A DNA stretch of 64,000 bases from an uncultured Gammaproteobacteria bacterium (lineage in GTDB: Bacteria; Pseudomonadota; Gammaproteobacteria; Arenicellales; JAANXG01): positions 186,001-250,000 of the forward strand of contig CAMYNL010000001.1 in NCBI GenBank assembly GCA_947259705.1, read 5' to 3'. Within the stretch, counting starts at the first letter, position 1. Every line of letters begins with the position of its first letter. This document shows, piece after piece, positions 40,737-49,612 of this stretch. The notes under the pieces were generated by a model. It was given only the letters and a program-made list of their open reading frames with translations. It ran no database searches and was not told the DNA's origin. A program made the position numbers and the translations under genes.

Positions 40737-42041
40737 TCAGGATCGCTTTTTCTCATCCAGGGCCCTCAGACGGGCCAGTTTCTCGGCGATTTTCTGCTCC
40801 AGTCCGCGTGCCACCGGGCGATAGTAGCGACGGGGCGGCAATGCCTCGGGAAAGTAATTTTCCCCAGCCGCATAGGCCTCCGGCTCATCGTGGGCGTAGC
40901 GGTAAGCTTTTCCGTGCCCGAGTTCGTGCATCAGCCTGGTCGGCGCATTGCGCAGGTGCGGTGGCACCTCGAGTGAGCCGGAATCGGCCGCGTCGCGCAT
41001 TGCCGCGTCGAAAGCCGTGTAGGTGGCGTTGCTCTTGGCGGCACAGGCCAGGTAGACAATGGCCTGGGCGAGTACCAGGTGACCCTCCGGGCTGCCCAAG
41101 CGATCATAGGCATCCCAGGCGTCCAGGGCCAGGTGCAGGGCTCGCGGGTCCGCGTTACCGATATCCTCCGCGGCCATACGCACCACGCGGCGGGCGATGT
41201 ATCCGGGATCGCAACCGCCGTCGAGCATGCGGGCATACCAGTACAGCGCGGCGTCCGGTGACGACCCGCGGACTGACTTATGCAGCGCCGAGATCTGCTC
41301 GTAGAACATATCCCCGCCTTTGTCGAAACGCCGCAGGCCGCCCGATACCACATCCGTCGCAATGGCGACGGATATCTCGCCCTCCGCGGCCGCCAGATCG
41401 GCGGCGATCTCGAGGCAGTTGAGCGCACGCCGCAGGTCGCCGTCGGCGGCCGCCGCAATCTGGTCCCGGACCACCCCGGAGACCCGAAGTTGCAGCCCGC
41501 CAAGGCCATGCTCCGGATCACTGAGGGCGCGGTCTATCCCGGCCCGGATATCGGCCCTTTCCAGCGGCTTGAGGACATAGACACGGGTGCGAGACAACAA
41601 CGCGTTGTTCAACTCAAAGGAGGGGTTCTCTGTGGTGGCGCCGACGAGGGTGACGGTACCGTTCTCGACATGGGGCAGGAATGCGTCCTGTTGCACCTTG
41701 TTGAAACGATGCACTTCGTCGACGAACAGGACACAGGGACGGTCGCTGTCGGCGCGCGCCTGATCTATGGCCTGGCGTATGTCCTTGACACCGGCCAACA
41801 CCGCGGAGACGCTGAGAAACAAGGCGTCGGCGCTGCGCGCCAGCAGCCTCGCCAGCGTGGTCTTGCCGGTGCCCGGCGGGCCCCAGAACACCATGGAATG
41901 CAGGGTCCGGCCCTCGAGCGCGCGCCGCAGAGGCTTGCCGGGACCGAGCAGGTGCGGTTGGCCGATGAATTCGGACAGGTCGCGCGGCCGCATGCGGTCA
42001 GCCAGCGGCCGGAGGAAGTCGTTCTTTGGCTCAGCTTTCAT
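40737..42041 (-). CDS. rarA: replication-associated recombination protein A (RarA/MgsA)
   Basis: A 434-residue AAA+ ATPase of the clamp-loader type, active at stalled replication forks. [21 protein letters not shown], Walker [15 protein letters not shown], Walker [14 protein letters not shown], sensor 1 [18 protein letters not shown] and the C-terminal [20 protein letters not shown] are all in place. The length is normal. It usually follows lolA, but here its upstream neighbour is a divergent TlpA-fusion gene. Confidence 0.97.
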   Translation of the reverse strand: MKAEPKNDFLRPLADRMRPRDLSEFIGQPHLLGPGKPLRRALEGRTLHSMVFWGPPGTGKTTLARLLARSADALFLSVSAVLAGVKDIRQAIDQARADSDRPCVLFVDEVHRFNKVQQDAFLPHVENGTVTLVGATTENPSFELNNALLSRTRVYVLKPLERADIRAGIDRALSDPEHGLGGLQLRVSGVVRDQIAAAADGDLRRALNCLEIAADLAAAEGEISVAIATDVVSGGLRRFDKGGDMFYEQISALHKSVRGSSPDAALYWYARMLDGGCDPGYIARRVVRMAAEDIGNADPRALHLALDAWDAYDRLGSPEGHLVLAQAIVYLACAAKSNATYTAFDAAMRDAADSGSLEVPPHLRNAPTRLMHELGHGKAYRYAHDEPEAYAAGENYFPEALPPRRYYRPVARGLEQKIAEKLARLRALDEKKRS

Positions 42042-42171
42042 GAATCCATATCGTGGTTACGCATCTCACGTCGCGGCGGGCGCCCGTGCCGCCACGCATC
42101 GGGTGTTTGCCATCCCCGGAAAACCGGGCTTAAACTGCCCTCGATTCACAGTCTCACGGGCACGCGCTATC

Positions 42172-43407
42172 GTGAAACGGTTGCTGCTGGTTTGTCTATA
42201 CCTTTGCGGCACGGCAAGCCTGCCGGCTTCAGGGCGTGAGCTCACCCTGTCTACCGGCACCGGCATGCAGGTCGAAATCTATCCTGGCACCGGCGAGGCG
42301 ATGCTGCTGTGGCTGGCGTCGGAACACGGACTCCCGGAGGGCCTGACGGCCTTTGCCCGCGCAATCCGGGAACAGGGTACGGAGTTCTGGTTGGTAGACC
42401 CCTACAGCAGCTGGTTTCTGCACCCCGCCCCCAGCAGCCTGGATTCCTTCGACACCGCCGAACTGGCGGAGCTCATCGGGCTGGCAGCGGAGCGGACCGG
42501 CAAAAAGGTGTATCTGGGGAGCAATGATAAGGCCAGTCGGGTGCTGCTGCGCGCGGCCCGCGAGCTGCAATTGACCGACTCGGAGGTCATCGCCGGTGTG
42601 GTACTGGTGACGCCGGACTTGTTTGCCCGTACTCCCGCGCCCGGGCAGCCGGCACGTTTCGCGCCCATCACCGCGGCGACCAACCTGCCGGTGATGCTGG
42701 TGGTGGCTGAGAAGTCGACCCTGGCGCTTCGCTGGCAGCAGCTGGGGGACAGTCTTCGGCAGGGTGGCAGCACGGTCTTTACGCAGATGGTCAAAGAGGT
42801 TCGCGACCGTTTCTTCTTCCGCCCGGACGCCACGCCGCAGGAGCAGGCAGCAGCCGGTGCTTTGCCCGCGATGGTGGCTCAGTCGCTGCTGCTGCTCGGA
42901 CATGACGGAAGGCCCCGACGCGCGGTGGAATTGGCCGAGGTCCCCCGCCCTGCGATGGCGCGCACCCAGGCATTGCTTCCTTTCGGTGGTGATCCGCAGC
43001 CGCCGGAAGTGGGGCTAATGGATCTCGCCGGGCGCCGGCATGGGCTCGCCGACTACCGGGGCAAGGTCGTGATCGTGCACTTCTGGGCCAGCTGGTGCCC
43101 GCCATGTGTGCACGAGATGCCAATGATGGTGCGCCTGCTGGAAAGCTACCGTGAGGCGGGACTGGAGGTGCTGGCGGTGAACCTGGGTGAGTCTCCGGCC
43201 GAGATCGAGACCTTCCTGGAGCAGATGCCGGTGAATTTCACGATCCTGCTCGACCCGGCGCAGTCCGCGCCCAGGCGCTGGCAGGTCTATGCATTCCCCA
43301 CCAGTTTTGTGGTCGACCGGGACGGGCGGATCCGCTACAGCGTCGCGGGGGCTCTTGACTGGACCAGTGACGCCGTCAAAGAGGCGATCGCATCGCTGCT
43401 GCGGTGA
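42172..43407 (+). CDS. alpha/beta-hydrolase-like domain fused to a TlpA-type thioredoxin
   Basis: A 411-residue exported protein. The start is a GTG at 42172, opening a signal peptide (VKRLLLVCLYLCGTASLPAS). About residues 30-250 look like an alpha/beta hydrolase fold (strand-helix order, WLVDPYSSWFL, GKKVYLGSNDKASRVLLRAA, GVVLVTPDLFAR, LPVMLVVAEKSTLALRWQQL), but the nucleophile elbow reads GSNDK rather than GxSxG, so catalysis is doubtful. About 275-411 is a TlpA/ResA-like thioredoxin with WASWCPPCVHEMP and the cis-proline AFPTSFVV. I know no common family with this pairing. Divergent from rarA. Confidence 0.72.
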   Translation: MKRLLLVCLYLCGTASLPASGRELTLSTGTGMQVEIYPGTGEAMLLWLASEHGLPEGLTAFARAIREQGTEFWLVDPYSSWFLHPAPSSLDSFDTAELAELIGLAAERTGKKVYLGSNDKASRVLLRAARELQLTDSEVIAGVVLVTPDLFARTPAPGQPARFAPITAATNLPVMLVVAEKSTLALRWQQLGDSLRQGGSTVFTQMVKEVRDRFFFRPDATPQEQAAAGALPAMVAQSLLLLGHDGRPRRAVELAEVPRPAMARTQALLPFGGDPQPPEVGLMDLAGRRHGLADYRGKVVIVHFWASWCPPCVHEMPMMVRLLESYREAGLEVLAVNLGESPAEIETFLEQMPVNFTILLDPAQSAPRRWQVYAFPTSFVVDRDGRIRYSVAGALDWTSDAVKEAIASLLR

Positions 43408-43586
43408 GGCCGGACCGCGCGGATACGGTGGTCGACTTAGAGGCGGCGACTGGAGAGCCGATATCAGCGGGCACCGGCTGCAGGCGTCGTGCCTGGACCG
43501 GGGACAGGAGAGCTGCGCTATCCCGGCCCCGCAACCCTCTGAAGTCGTCCCGAGGCATGGTGCCGGATGGTCGAGCCTGTAGCAGG

Positions 43587-44054
43587 CTAGGCGCCGATTC
43601 GCGCCAGCAATGCGGACGCGTCTTCACCGTGCTCCCACTCGACGACATCGATGTCTATTTTAATGCCGGCCTCCCGGTGCTCGGCGAATGCCGGCGCCTT
43701 CACCACCTCCTGCAGCTTGTCTACCAGCATCTGTGCGCCGGCTGCATCGGTTTCAGGCAGCAACAGGAGGAACACGCTATCCGACCAGCGGCCTGCGTAA
43801 TCGATGGTGCGGACGTTATCGGCCAGCTTGCTGGCCAGGGGCAGTACAACGCCCCGGTTGCCTCTGCTGAGGCCGCGCAGCCCGACCCGGATCAGCGAAA
43901 GCTTGTTGCCGTATCTCTCGCTGCGGGCGACCTCGCGCAGAAGTCCTTGATAGAAGCTGCTGGAAGTCAGTAGACCGGACTCAGAGTCTCGGTCACGCAG
44001 CTCGCGCAGCACTGAAGATAGTCCGCCTGGTTGGTCCATGTCACGTTTCGTCAT
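43587..44054 (-). CDS. degenerate GGDEF-like domain protein
   Basis: A 155-residue protein that aligns with the diguanylate cyclase fold: DSESGLLTSSSFYQGLLREVARSERYGNKLSLIRVGL matches the start, and RTIDYAGRWSDSVFLLLLPETDAAGAQMLVDKL matches the active-site hairpin (both read in parts). The GGDEF signature is replaced by GRWSD, so it should not make c-di-GMP. It could be a binding or regulatory remnant. No sensor domain is attached. Confidence 0.65.
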   Translation of the reverse strand: MTKRDMDQPGGLSSVLRELRDRDSESGLLTSSSFYQGLLREVARSERYGNKLSLIRVGLRGLSRGNRGVVLPLASKLADNVRTIDYAGRWSDSVFLLLLPETDAAGAQMLVDKLQEVVKAPAFAEHREAGIKIDIDVVEWEHGEDASALLARIGA

Positions 44055-44322
44055 GCCTGTGGATATTGGGCGTCACGGCCTTGGCAACGCGTGTTAGGGT
44101 CTCTAGTCCCGTATCAGCCTTAATATTCCGGGTTATTCGGTGTCAGCGCAACCCCTGGCAACCGACCGGCGGCATCACATATGGGTCCGGCGGTAGCGTC
44201 CACGCGCTGCACTGACAGCTCCGGTGCGCGGTTTGCCCGGTTGGGGGGGGCGGGTGGTCTGTGGCACCTTTTGTTACACTGCGCGCGTTTTCAAATCCAC
44301 ATCAATACGGGAGGATCGTTTC
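44055..44322. other. 268-bp intergenic region
   Basis: Divergent spacer between the GGDEF-like gene and a lipoprotein gene. It should hold both promoters. The only clear element is the GGGAGG ribosome site just before 44323. Confidence 0.4.
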
Positions 44323-44658
44323 ATGCGTGACAAGTTTTGGTCGGCGGCCAGTGCTGCAGTTGCGGCACTCATTTTGTCGTCCTGCAGCACCAGCTACCTT
44401 ATCCGCGGCGAAGGTGGCACTTCCTGTGCGATGGTCGTGGAACGATTGCGTGCTCAACCGGAGTACCGCGGTTATTACGAGGCCTGGCTGCTAGGATATC
44501 TGACTCACTACAACTACCAGAACCAGAAGAAACTGGGCAGTGGATTTGACAATGCTACCTTGCTGAGTACGGCCACGCAGTACTGCGAAAAGAACCCTCT
44601 GCACGATTTCAGCATTGCCGCGGAGGCGGTGATAAAGGAACTGGAGAAGAGCAGCTGA
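44323..44658 (+). CDS. small lipoprotein with HdeA/Tai-like cysteine pattern
   Basis: A 111-residue lipoprotein: the signal ends LILSSC with the lipid cysteine at 21. The mature part has a cysteine in TSCAMVVERL, then YEAWLLGYLTHYNYQNQKK and DNATLLSTATQYCEKNPLHDFSIAAEAVIKEL. The pattern of one early cysteine, GYL-x-N and YC-x-NP recalls HdeA-fold and Rap1a/Tai-type small periplasmic proteins. Neither an acid chaperone nor an immunity role can be proven. The start has a good GGGAGG site. Confidence 0.7.
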   Translation: MRDKFWSAASAAVAALILSSCSTSYLIRGEGGTSCAMVVERLRAQPEYRGYYEAWLLGYLTHYNYQNQKKLGSGFDNATLLSTATQYCEKNPLHDFSIAAEAVIKELEKSS

Positions 44659-44731
44659 TGCACGGACAGGCGACTGAACCGGGGCGCGCGCCGGTCGGCC
44701 GCGGGTGGTCCCGGGCCGAGGGGGACTGACG

Positions 44732-45511
44732 GTGGACCTGGGCATCGCCGGTCGCAAGGCGATCGTGTGCGCGGGAAGCAAGGGGCTGGGCCGGGGTTGC
44801 GCCATGGCGCTTGCCCGGGAAGGCGTCGAACTGGTGCTGAACGCGCGCAATGCGCGCCAGCTTGAGCAGACTGCCAGCGAGATCGCAGCGCAGAGCGGGG
44901 TCAAGGTGGTTTCCGTGGCGTCCGATATCACCACGGCCGCCGGCCGCGACGCAGTGCTGTCCGCCTGTCCCGCCCCCGACATACTGATCAACAACGCCGG
45001 AGGTCCGCCGCCGGGGGATTTCCGTGACTGGACCCGTGACGACTGGTTCGCGGCGCTTGATGCGAACATGTTGACACCCATCGAACTTATCAAGGCAGTG
45101 GTGGACGGCATGATTGAGCAACGATTCGGCCGCATCGTCAACATCACGTCGTCCGCCGTCAAGGCGCCCATTTCGATTCTCGGCCTTTCCAACGGCGCGC
45201 GCAGCGGTTTGACCGGGTTTGTCGCAGGATTGGCGCGGGAAACGGTGCGCTACAACGTGACCGTCAACAACCTCTTGCCCGGGGCATTCGATACCGACCG
45301 CCTGCGCGCGACCATCACCAACGCGGCGAGCAAGGCCGGCTGCAGTGTCGACGAAATGACCCGGCAACGCCGGGAAGGGACACCGGCGGGTCGATTCGGT
45401 CAGATCGAGGAATTCGGCCACGCCTGCGCGTTTCTGTGCAGCGCCCATGCAGGCTATATCAGTGGCCAGAACCTGCTGATTGACGGCGGCGCGTACCCGG
45501 GAACGTTCTGA
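44732..45511 (+). CDS. atypical short-chain dehydrogenase/reductase (BKR-like)
   Basis: A 259-residue Rossmann protein. The cofactor loop is AGSKGLGRGCAMALAREG and the NNAGGPPPG segment is present. The usual catalytic Tyr-x-x-x-Lys is replaced by Ser-Asn-Gly-Ala-Arg in LGLSNGARSGLTGF, while the catalytic serine (ITSSAVKAP) remains. This matches a described SDR subgroup that looks like beta-ketoacyl reductase but lacks the full tetrad. Substrate unknown. I chose a GTG at 44732 with AGGGGGA upstream. Confidence 0.85.
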   Translation: MDLGIAGRKAIVCAGSKGLGRGCAMALAREGVELVLNARNARQLEQTASEIAAQSGVKVVSVASDITTAAGRDAVLSACPAPDILINNAGGPPPGDFRDWTRDDWFAALDANMLTPIELIKAVVDGMIEQRFGRIVNITSSAVKAPISILGLSNGARSGLTGFVAGLARETVRYNVTVNNLLPGAFDTDRLRATITNAASKAGCSVDEMTRQRREGTPAGRFGQIEEFGHACAFLCSAHAGYISGQNLLIDGGAYPGTF

Positions 45512-45524
45512 TTCGCTGGCGCTG

Positions 45525-45767
45525 TCAAGGGGTATCGTCGAGGATAGCGAAAGAGAGAAACGCTGCCAGCAGGCCCAGGCCGGCGACCACGGCGGGTTCG
45601 GGTCGGAGCAACATCAGGCAGGCGGTCGCCAGCCAGAGGTTGCGAACGATGGACTGTTTCTTCCTGTACCTGAGCGTGCTGCGCTGGCGCTGCTGCACCT
45701 CGGTGAGTTCGCGGCCTTCCCGCAGCCACTCTGCGGCGTTGGTGAACAGACGCCTCAGTGCGGGCAT
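45525..45767 (-). CDS. small two-span membrane protein
   Basis: An 80-residue reading with a basic, polar N-terminal half (EWLREGRELTEVQQRQRSTLRYRKK) and two hydrophobic spans (about 43-55 and 60-76, NLWLATACLMLL and VVAGLGLLAAFLSFAIL). This charge layout is typical of real small inner membrane proteins. No family recognised. Convergent with the SDR gene, 13 bases apart. Confidence 0.55.
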   Translation of the reverse strand: MPALRRLFTNAAEWLREGRELTEVQQRQRSTLRYRKKQSIVRNLWLATACLMLLRPEPAVVAGLGLLAAFLSFAILDDTP

Positions 45768-45829
45768 GTCGCCATGACAGGAAGTGTTACCTCACCACGG
45801 CCCATGTGAGAGCTGGTGCCGGGGACGCT

Positions 45830-46318
45830 TCAATGCAGGTCGCCCGACTCGTCATCTTCTTCCTTGTCACGCAGGAAGTCTATGATCACGTTAGTAGTAC
45901 GCAGGCGGTCAACCAGGATGGAAAGCAGGTTTTTGTAAATGACCCGCTCCAAATCTGAATCCGACTCGAGTAGCTTGGCAAACACGGGCAAGGTCAGCGC
46001 AAACAATTCCGTGACGTCGGCCGCTTGTACGCTGGCCGAGGCCGGACGGCCGTCTACAAAACCGTACTCACCCACGCTGTCTCCCGGCCCAAGGGTAGTC
46101 AACAGCTTGTGGGACGCTTCGTCCGCCGCGTCATCCTTGGTGAAAACGTCGACCTCACCATCGAGTATGAAGTAGAGATGTCGATGGCGCTGGCCTTCCT
46201 GTATGAGCACTTCGCCGCGGTCCACCGAGAATATGTTGCCGGCGGTCAGGACGGAGTGTAGTTGCCCTTCAGACAGGTTTCGGAACATGCGCTGATAAAC
46301 AAGCTTGTTGATAGACAT
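45830..46318 (-). CDS. cyclic-nucleotide-binding-domain protein (paralog A)
   Basis: A 162-residue protein made of one CRP-type sensor domain with no DNA-binding domain. GEVLIQEGQRHRHLYFILDGEVDVFT is the beta-roll and GDSVGEYGFVDGRPASASV the phosphate-binding cassette. In the cassette the Arg that normally contacts the cyclic phosphate (PRSAT) is Ala, so ligand binding may be lost or changed. The C-terminal helix LERVIYKNLLSILVDRLRTTNV is shared with paralog B. An acidic tail (DKEEDDESGDLH) follows. Confidence 0.85.
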   Translation of the reverse strand: MSINKLVYQRMFRNLSEGQLHSVLTAGNIFSVDRGEVLIQEGQRHRHLYFILDGEVDVFTKDDAADEASHKLLTTLGPGDSVGEYGFVDGRPASASVQAADVTELFALTLPVFAKLLESDSDLERVIYKNLLSILVDRLRTTNVIIDFLRDKEEDDESGDLH

Positions 46319-46574
46319 GGCAGTTCAAGGGTCCCTGGTTCCTTCCTTAGGGGAACCTTTTTACCACCAACTGATGGATGGATGAAAGCCGTAATGCCAA
46401 ATCCGGGATCGCGCCGCGGTCAAGAACGGGTCCATCACGATACTGGCCGCGGGCGCCGTTTGCATCGTCCGCGGCACAAACGACCACCGGCCGGTATTCG
46501 GGACCGGCAGCTGGCCTGGGAATGCAGTGGCGGGCAGGCTGGCGGTGGCGTGGTAGGGAGATCATGCCGGCCGC
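46319..46574. other. 256-bp spacer between the two cNBD genes
   Basis: No gene with supporting features. It probably includes the promoter or leader of paralog A. Open readings here have no motifs. Confidence 0.4.
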
Positions 46575-47048
46575 TCAACGCAGCATGTCTATCAACACGT
46601 TGCTGGCACGCAGCCGGTCCACCAGCAACGTGAGCAGGTTACGATACACGACCCGTTCCAGCCCCAGATCGGACTTTATCAGCCTGTCGAAGTTCTCCAA
46701 CGGCAACACGAACACGTCCGCGGCGCGTACCGCCTTTACGGTGGCGGAGGCCGGGCGCCGGTCAATGAATCCGTATTCCCCAAAACAGTCGCCCACGCGG
46801 AGGGTGGCCATGCGTCTGCCCGCGGACCGATTGGCCGGGTCGGGCAGGATGACCTCCATTTCCCCGCTCAGCAGTATATACAGCTTCTGCGGAACGCGGC
46901 CTTCTTCGATGATGCGGTCGCCTTCGGAGACCTGGATCAGGTTGCCGGAGTCGTAGACCAACTCGATCCCGGAGCGCGGGACACCACGGAACAGGTAACT
47001 GTCCGCGAGGCGGTCGACGATGCTGTCGTTGATGCCTATCTGGGCCAT
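46575..47048 (-). CDS. cyclic-nucleotide-binding-domain protein (paralog B)
   Basis: A 157-residue relative of the gene downstream. GDRIIEEGRVPQKLYILLSGEMEVIL, GDCFGEYGFIDRRPASATV and LERVVYRNLLTLLVDRLRASNVLIDML align throughout with paralog A. It also has Ala in place of the phosphate-binding Arg. No output domain is present, so each must act by binding a partner or by dimerising. It lies three bases from the VOC gene stop, in the same direction as the GST-VOC pair. Confidence 0.85.
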   Translation of the reverse strand: MAQIGINDSIVDRLADSYLFRGVPRSGIELVYDSGNLIQVSEGDRIIEEGRVPQKLYILLSGEMEVILPDPANRSAGRRMATLRVGDCFGEYGFIDRRPASATVKAVRAADVFVLPLENFDRLIKSDLGLERVVYRNLLTLLVDRLRASNVLIDMLR

Positions 47049-47051
47049 GCG

Positions 47052-47432
47052 TTATCCCGGCCGCTCGAAGTCGATGTGCAGGTGGTTGCCGTCGCGGTCA
47101 CGCAGGTGTACCTGCGTAATGCGTGTACCTGGAATATCGCGGCGCCTGTAGTCCACCTCGTGGCGCTTCAATCGCTCAGTGAACTCGTCCGGCCCGGTGG
47201 CGGAGAAGGCGAAGTGCTCGATCTGCAGTTCCCGGGGCCGCAGCGGGCCGTCGACACCGACCAGATGCAGCGCCGCCCTGTCCCCGCAATAGAGCCAGGC
47301 GCCCGGGAAGGGGAAATCGGGGCGCGGTCCTGACGTCAGCCCGAGCACATCGGTGTAGAACTGGATCATCTCGTCAAGATTTTCCGTTCGAATATTCACG
47401 TGGTCAAGCTCGCGGATATGGAACTTGCTCAC
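47052..47432 (-). CDS. VOC-family (glyoxalase/dioxygenase superfamily) protein
   Basis: A 126-residue two-motif VOC protein. LDHVNIRTENLDEMIQFYTDVLGL opens the first beta-alpha-beta unit and carries a metal-type His; ALHLVGVDGPLRP, IEHFAFSATGPDEF and TQVHLRDRDGNHLHIDF supply the other metal-site residues. The reaction is unknown. The GTG at 47432 overlaps the GST stop (GTGA), so it is likely co-translated with it, suggesting electrophile or thiol-adduct chemistry. Confidence 0.85.
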   Translation of the reverse strand: MSKFHIRELDHVNIRTENLDEMIQFYTDVLGLTSGPRPDFPFPGAWLYCGDRAALHLVGVDGPLRPRELQIEHFAFSATGPDEFTERLKRHEVDYRRRDIPGTRITQVHLRDRDGNHLHIDFERPG

Positions 47433-48058
47433 GGAAGCGGTATCTCCAGTTTTGCGTCGGGCACCCGATATCCTCTTTGCACTGCCGGGCGCGCGGCGAT
47501 CTGCAGATACCAGCGCTTTACGTTGGGGTAAGCGTTCAAGTCTGTCGCATGCCACTCGAAACGCGATATCCATGGCCACGTAGCAACATCGGCTATGGAG
47601 TAATCGTCCGCCAGGTACTCATGTTGCGCAAGTCTCATGTCGAGTACGCCATACAGGCGCTGTGTCTCCTTCAGATAGCGGTGCTCCGCGTATTCGCATT
47701 TGCCGGGATTGAATCTGATGAAATGGTGGGCCTGTCCGAGCATCGGCCCCACACCGCCCATCTGGAACATTAGCCATTCCATCACACGCCAGCGCGATGC
47801 ACGGTCACCAGGATTCAATATCCCGGCCTTTTCCGCCAGGTACATGAGTATTGCACCCGACTCCATGAGGCTGAATCCGTCCTCCCGGTCGACGATGGCC
47901 GGGATCTTGCTGCCGGGGCTGATGCGGACGAACTCCGGCTCGAACTGCTGGCCCTTGCCGATATCGACAGGATATACGCGGTAAGGTATCCCGGTCTCTT
48001 CGAGCATGATGGAGACCTTGCGGCCGTTCGGGGTCGACCAGGTATACAGATCTATCAT
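47429..48058 (-). CDS. glutathione S-transferase, Nu-class (YfcG-like)
   Basis: A 209-residue GST. The N-terminal thioredoxin-fold has YTWSTPNGRKVSIMLEETG, close to the YfcG/YghU signature TPNGxK, and SPGSKIPAIVDREDG, ESGAILMYLAEK for the glutathione gamma-glutamyl site. The C-terminal helical part has YSIADVATWPWI. Nu-class members act mainly as disulfide reductases. Coupled to the VOC gene downstream. Confidence 0.9.
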   Translation of the reverse strand: MIDLYTWSTPNGRKVSIMLEETGIPYRVYPVDIGKGQQFEPEFVRISPGSKIPAIVDREDGFSLMESGAILMYLAEKAGILNPGDRASRWRVMEWLMFQMGGVGPMLGQAHHFIRFNPGKCEYAEHRYLKETQRLYGVLDMRLAQHEYLADDYSIADVATWPWISRFEWHATDLNAYPNVKRWYLQIAARPAVQRGYRVPDAKLEIPLP

Positions 48059-48233
48059 GGCATGGTCAGGTAATCGAACAGCGCCGGAGTGTACTGAAAG
48101 CGGGACTGGGGTGCCATCTACACGGCCGGCATCTGCCCTCAGGGTCGGGTTGGTCCAGGGCGCGAAACCGCGCCGACCTGGATGTTATAGTTGCCGCCAA
48201 GATCGCTCGCGAGTACAACAAGGAGTCGATATC

Positions 48234-48707
48234 ATGGTCCAGTTCCTCACGCTGATTGCGGCATTGTCCGTCACCCTCAGCCTGCTCGGCTGCAGCAAGT
48301 CGATGCAACAGAAATTCACCGCTGAGGCGCCCTCGCCCTACCGCCACAGCGCCGAGGCCGGCGACGCGGAGGCTCAGTACAAGCTGGGCCTTGCTTACGC
48401 GGGCAACGTGGAGTCCGACAAGCATCGCAAGGAGGCCATCTACTGGCTTTGCAGCGCGGCGGTGCAGAGTCATAAGAGCGCGCAGTATGAGCTGGGACGG
48501 CTTTATGTCCGCAGCGGCGCCACCGGCGACGGGGAATTGGACAATTACGCCAGCGCCTACTTCTGGTACACCGCCGCCGCCTCGCAGGGCCATGACGAGG
48601 CACTGGACGCGCGTGCAGGAGTGGCCGAGGACATGAACGCGACGAGTATCCTGGATGCCAAGCAGCGGGCGACGCAATGGCGCCGGGCACGATGCGTCGA
48701 GCCCTGA
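48234..48707 (+). CDS. Sel1-repeat lipoprotein
   Basis: A 157-residue lipoprotein (lipobox LSLLGC) with Sel1-like repeats: AEAGDAEAQYKLGLAYAGN, KEAIYWLCSAAVQSHKSAQYELGRLYVRSG and ASAYFWYTAAASQGHDEAL. Such repeats bind partner proteins. The ATG at 48234 has AAGGAG eight bases before it. Convergent with ttcA. Confidence 0.87.
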   Translation: MVQFLTLIAALSVTLSLLGCSKSMQQKFTAEAPSPYRHSAEAGDAEAQYKLGLAYAGNVESDKHRKEAIYWLCSAAVQSHKSAQYELGRLYVRSGATGDGELDNYASAYFWYTAAASQGHDEALDARAGVAEDMNATSILDAKQRATQWRRARCVEP

Positions 48708-48724
48708 CGCCGGCCGCCGTCAGG
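48703..48724. terminator. possible bidirectional terminator hairpin
   Basis: CCTGACG (48703-48709) and CGTCAGG (48718-48724) form an inverted repeat between the converging Sel1 and ttcA genes and include both stop codons. No T run follows on either side, so the call is weak. Confidence 0.3.
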
Positions 48725-49562
48725 CCGATCTGCGCTGCTTGAGAAAGTCGGGCCGCGGACCCGCGGAGGCGTCGTCCAGGGAGGCAAAGTCATACAGACG
48801 TTTGTCGAGCAGGTGCGAGGGCACCACGTTCTGCAGCGCCCGCAGCATGTTTTCGATGCGGCCCGGGTAACGTGTTTCCCAGTCGCGCAGCAGGGCCTTG
48901 GTGCGCACCCGTTCCAGGTCACCCTCGCTGCCGCACAGATCGCAGGGGATGAGCGGGAACTCACGCAGGGCTGCGTAGGCGGCAATGTCGCGCTCACGGC
49001 AGTAGGCCAGCGGGCGAATGACGACGTGGCGGCCGTCATCGCTGCGCAGCTTGGGCGGCATGGTCTTGAGACTGCCGCCATGGAACATATTCATCAACAG
49101 GGTTTCCAGGATATCGTCGCGATGGTGCCCGAGCGCGATCTTGGTGAAGCCTTCGCGGGCGGCAAAGGTGTAGAGGCTGCCACGCCGCAATCGCGAACAC
49201 AGGCTGCACTGGGTCTGCCCCGCCGGGATCACCCGCTGAACCACGCTGTAGGTGTCCTGTTCCAGGACCTGGAAGGGAACGCCAAGGCGGTGGAAGTAAT
49301 CGGGCAGCACGTCGCCCGGAAAGCCCGGATGCTTCTGGTCTAGATTTACCGCTACCAGTTCGAACTTAACCGGTGCGCTGCGGCGCAGGCTCACCAGCAT
49401 GTCCGCCAGGGTGAACGAATCCTTGCCCCCCGACACACACACCATGATGCGGTCGCCGGCGCGGATCATCCGGTAGTCGTCTATGGCCCGGCCCACCGCA
49501 CGCCGCAGCCGCTTGCCCAGCTTGATGGTGTCGGTACGGCGCTTACGCTGAAGTGACGGCAT
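48720..49562 (-). CDS. ttcA: tRNA 2-thiocytidine synthetase TtcA
   Basis: A 280-residue enzyme that makes s2C32 in tRNA. The PP-loop SGGKDS is at 44-49, an Fe-S ligand pair Cys119-x-x-Cys122 lies in [16 protein letters not shown], and [11 protein letters not shown] holds further cysteines. [19 protein letters not shown] is also characteristic. Complete, a little shorter than E. coli TtcA at the termini. It lies 50 bases downstream of the metallopeptidase gene. Confidence 0.96.
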   Translation of the reverse strand: MPSLQRKRRTDTIKLGKRLRRAVGRAIDDYRMIRAGDRIMVCVSGGKDSFTLADMLVSLRRSAPVKFELVAVNLDQKHPGFPGDVLPDYFHRLGVPFQVLEQDTYSVVQRVIPAGQTQCSLCSRLRRGSLYTFAAREGFTKIALGHHRDDILETLLMNMFHGGSLKTMPPKLRSDDGRHVVIRPLAYCRERDIAAYAALREFPLIPCDLCGSEGDLERVRTKALLRDWETRYPGRIENMLRALQNVVPSHLLDKRLYDFASLDDASAGPRPDFLKQRRSA

Positions 49563-49612
49563 GGACTAGCTGCCGGGATGGAAAGGCGTGCCGCCGGCTG
49601 CCCGCTGCACGG

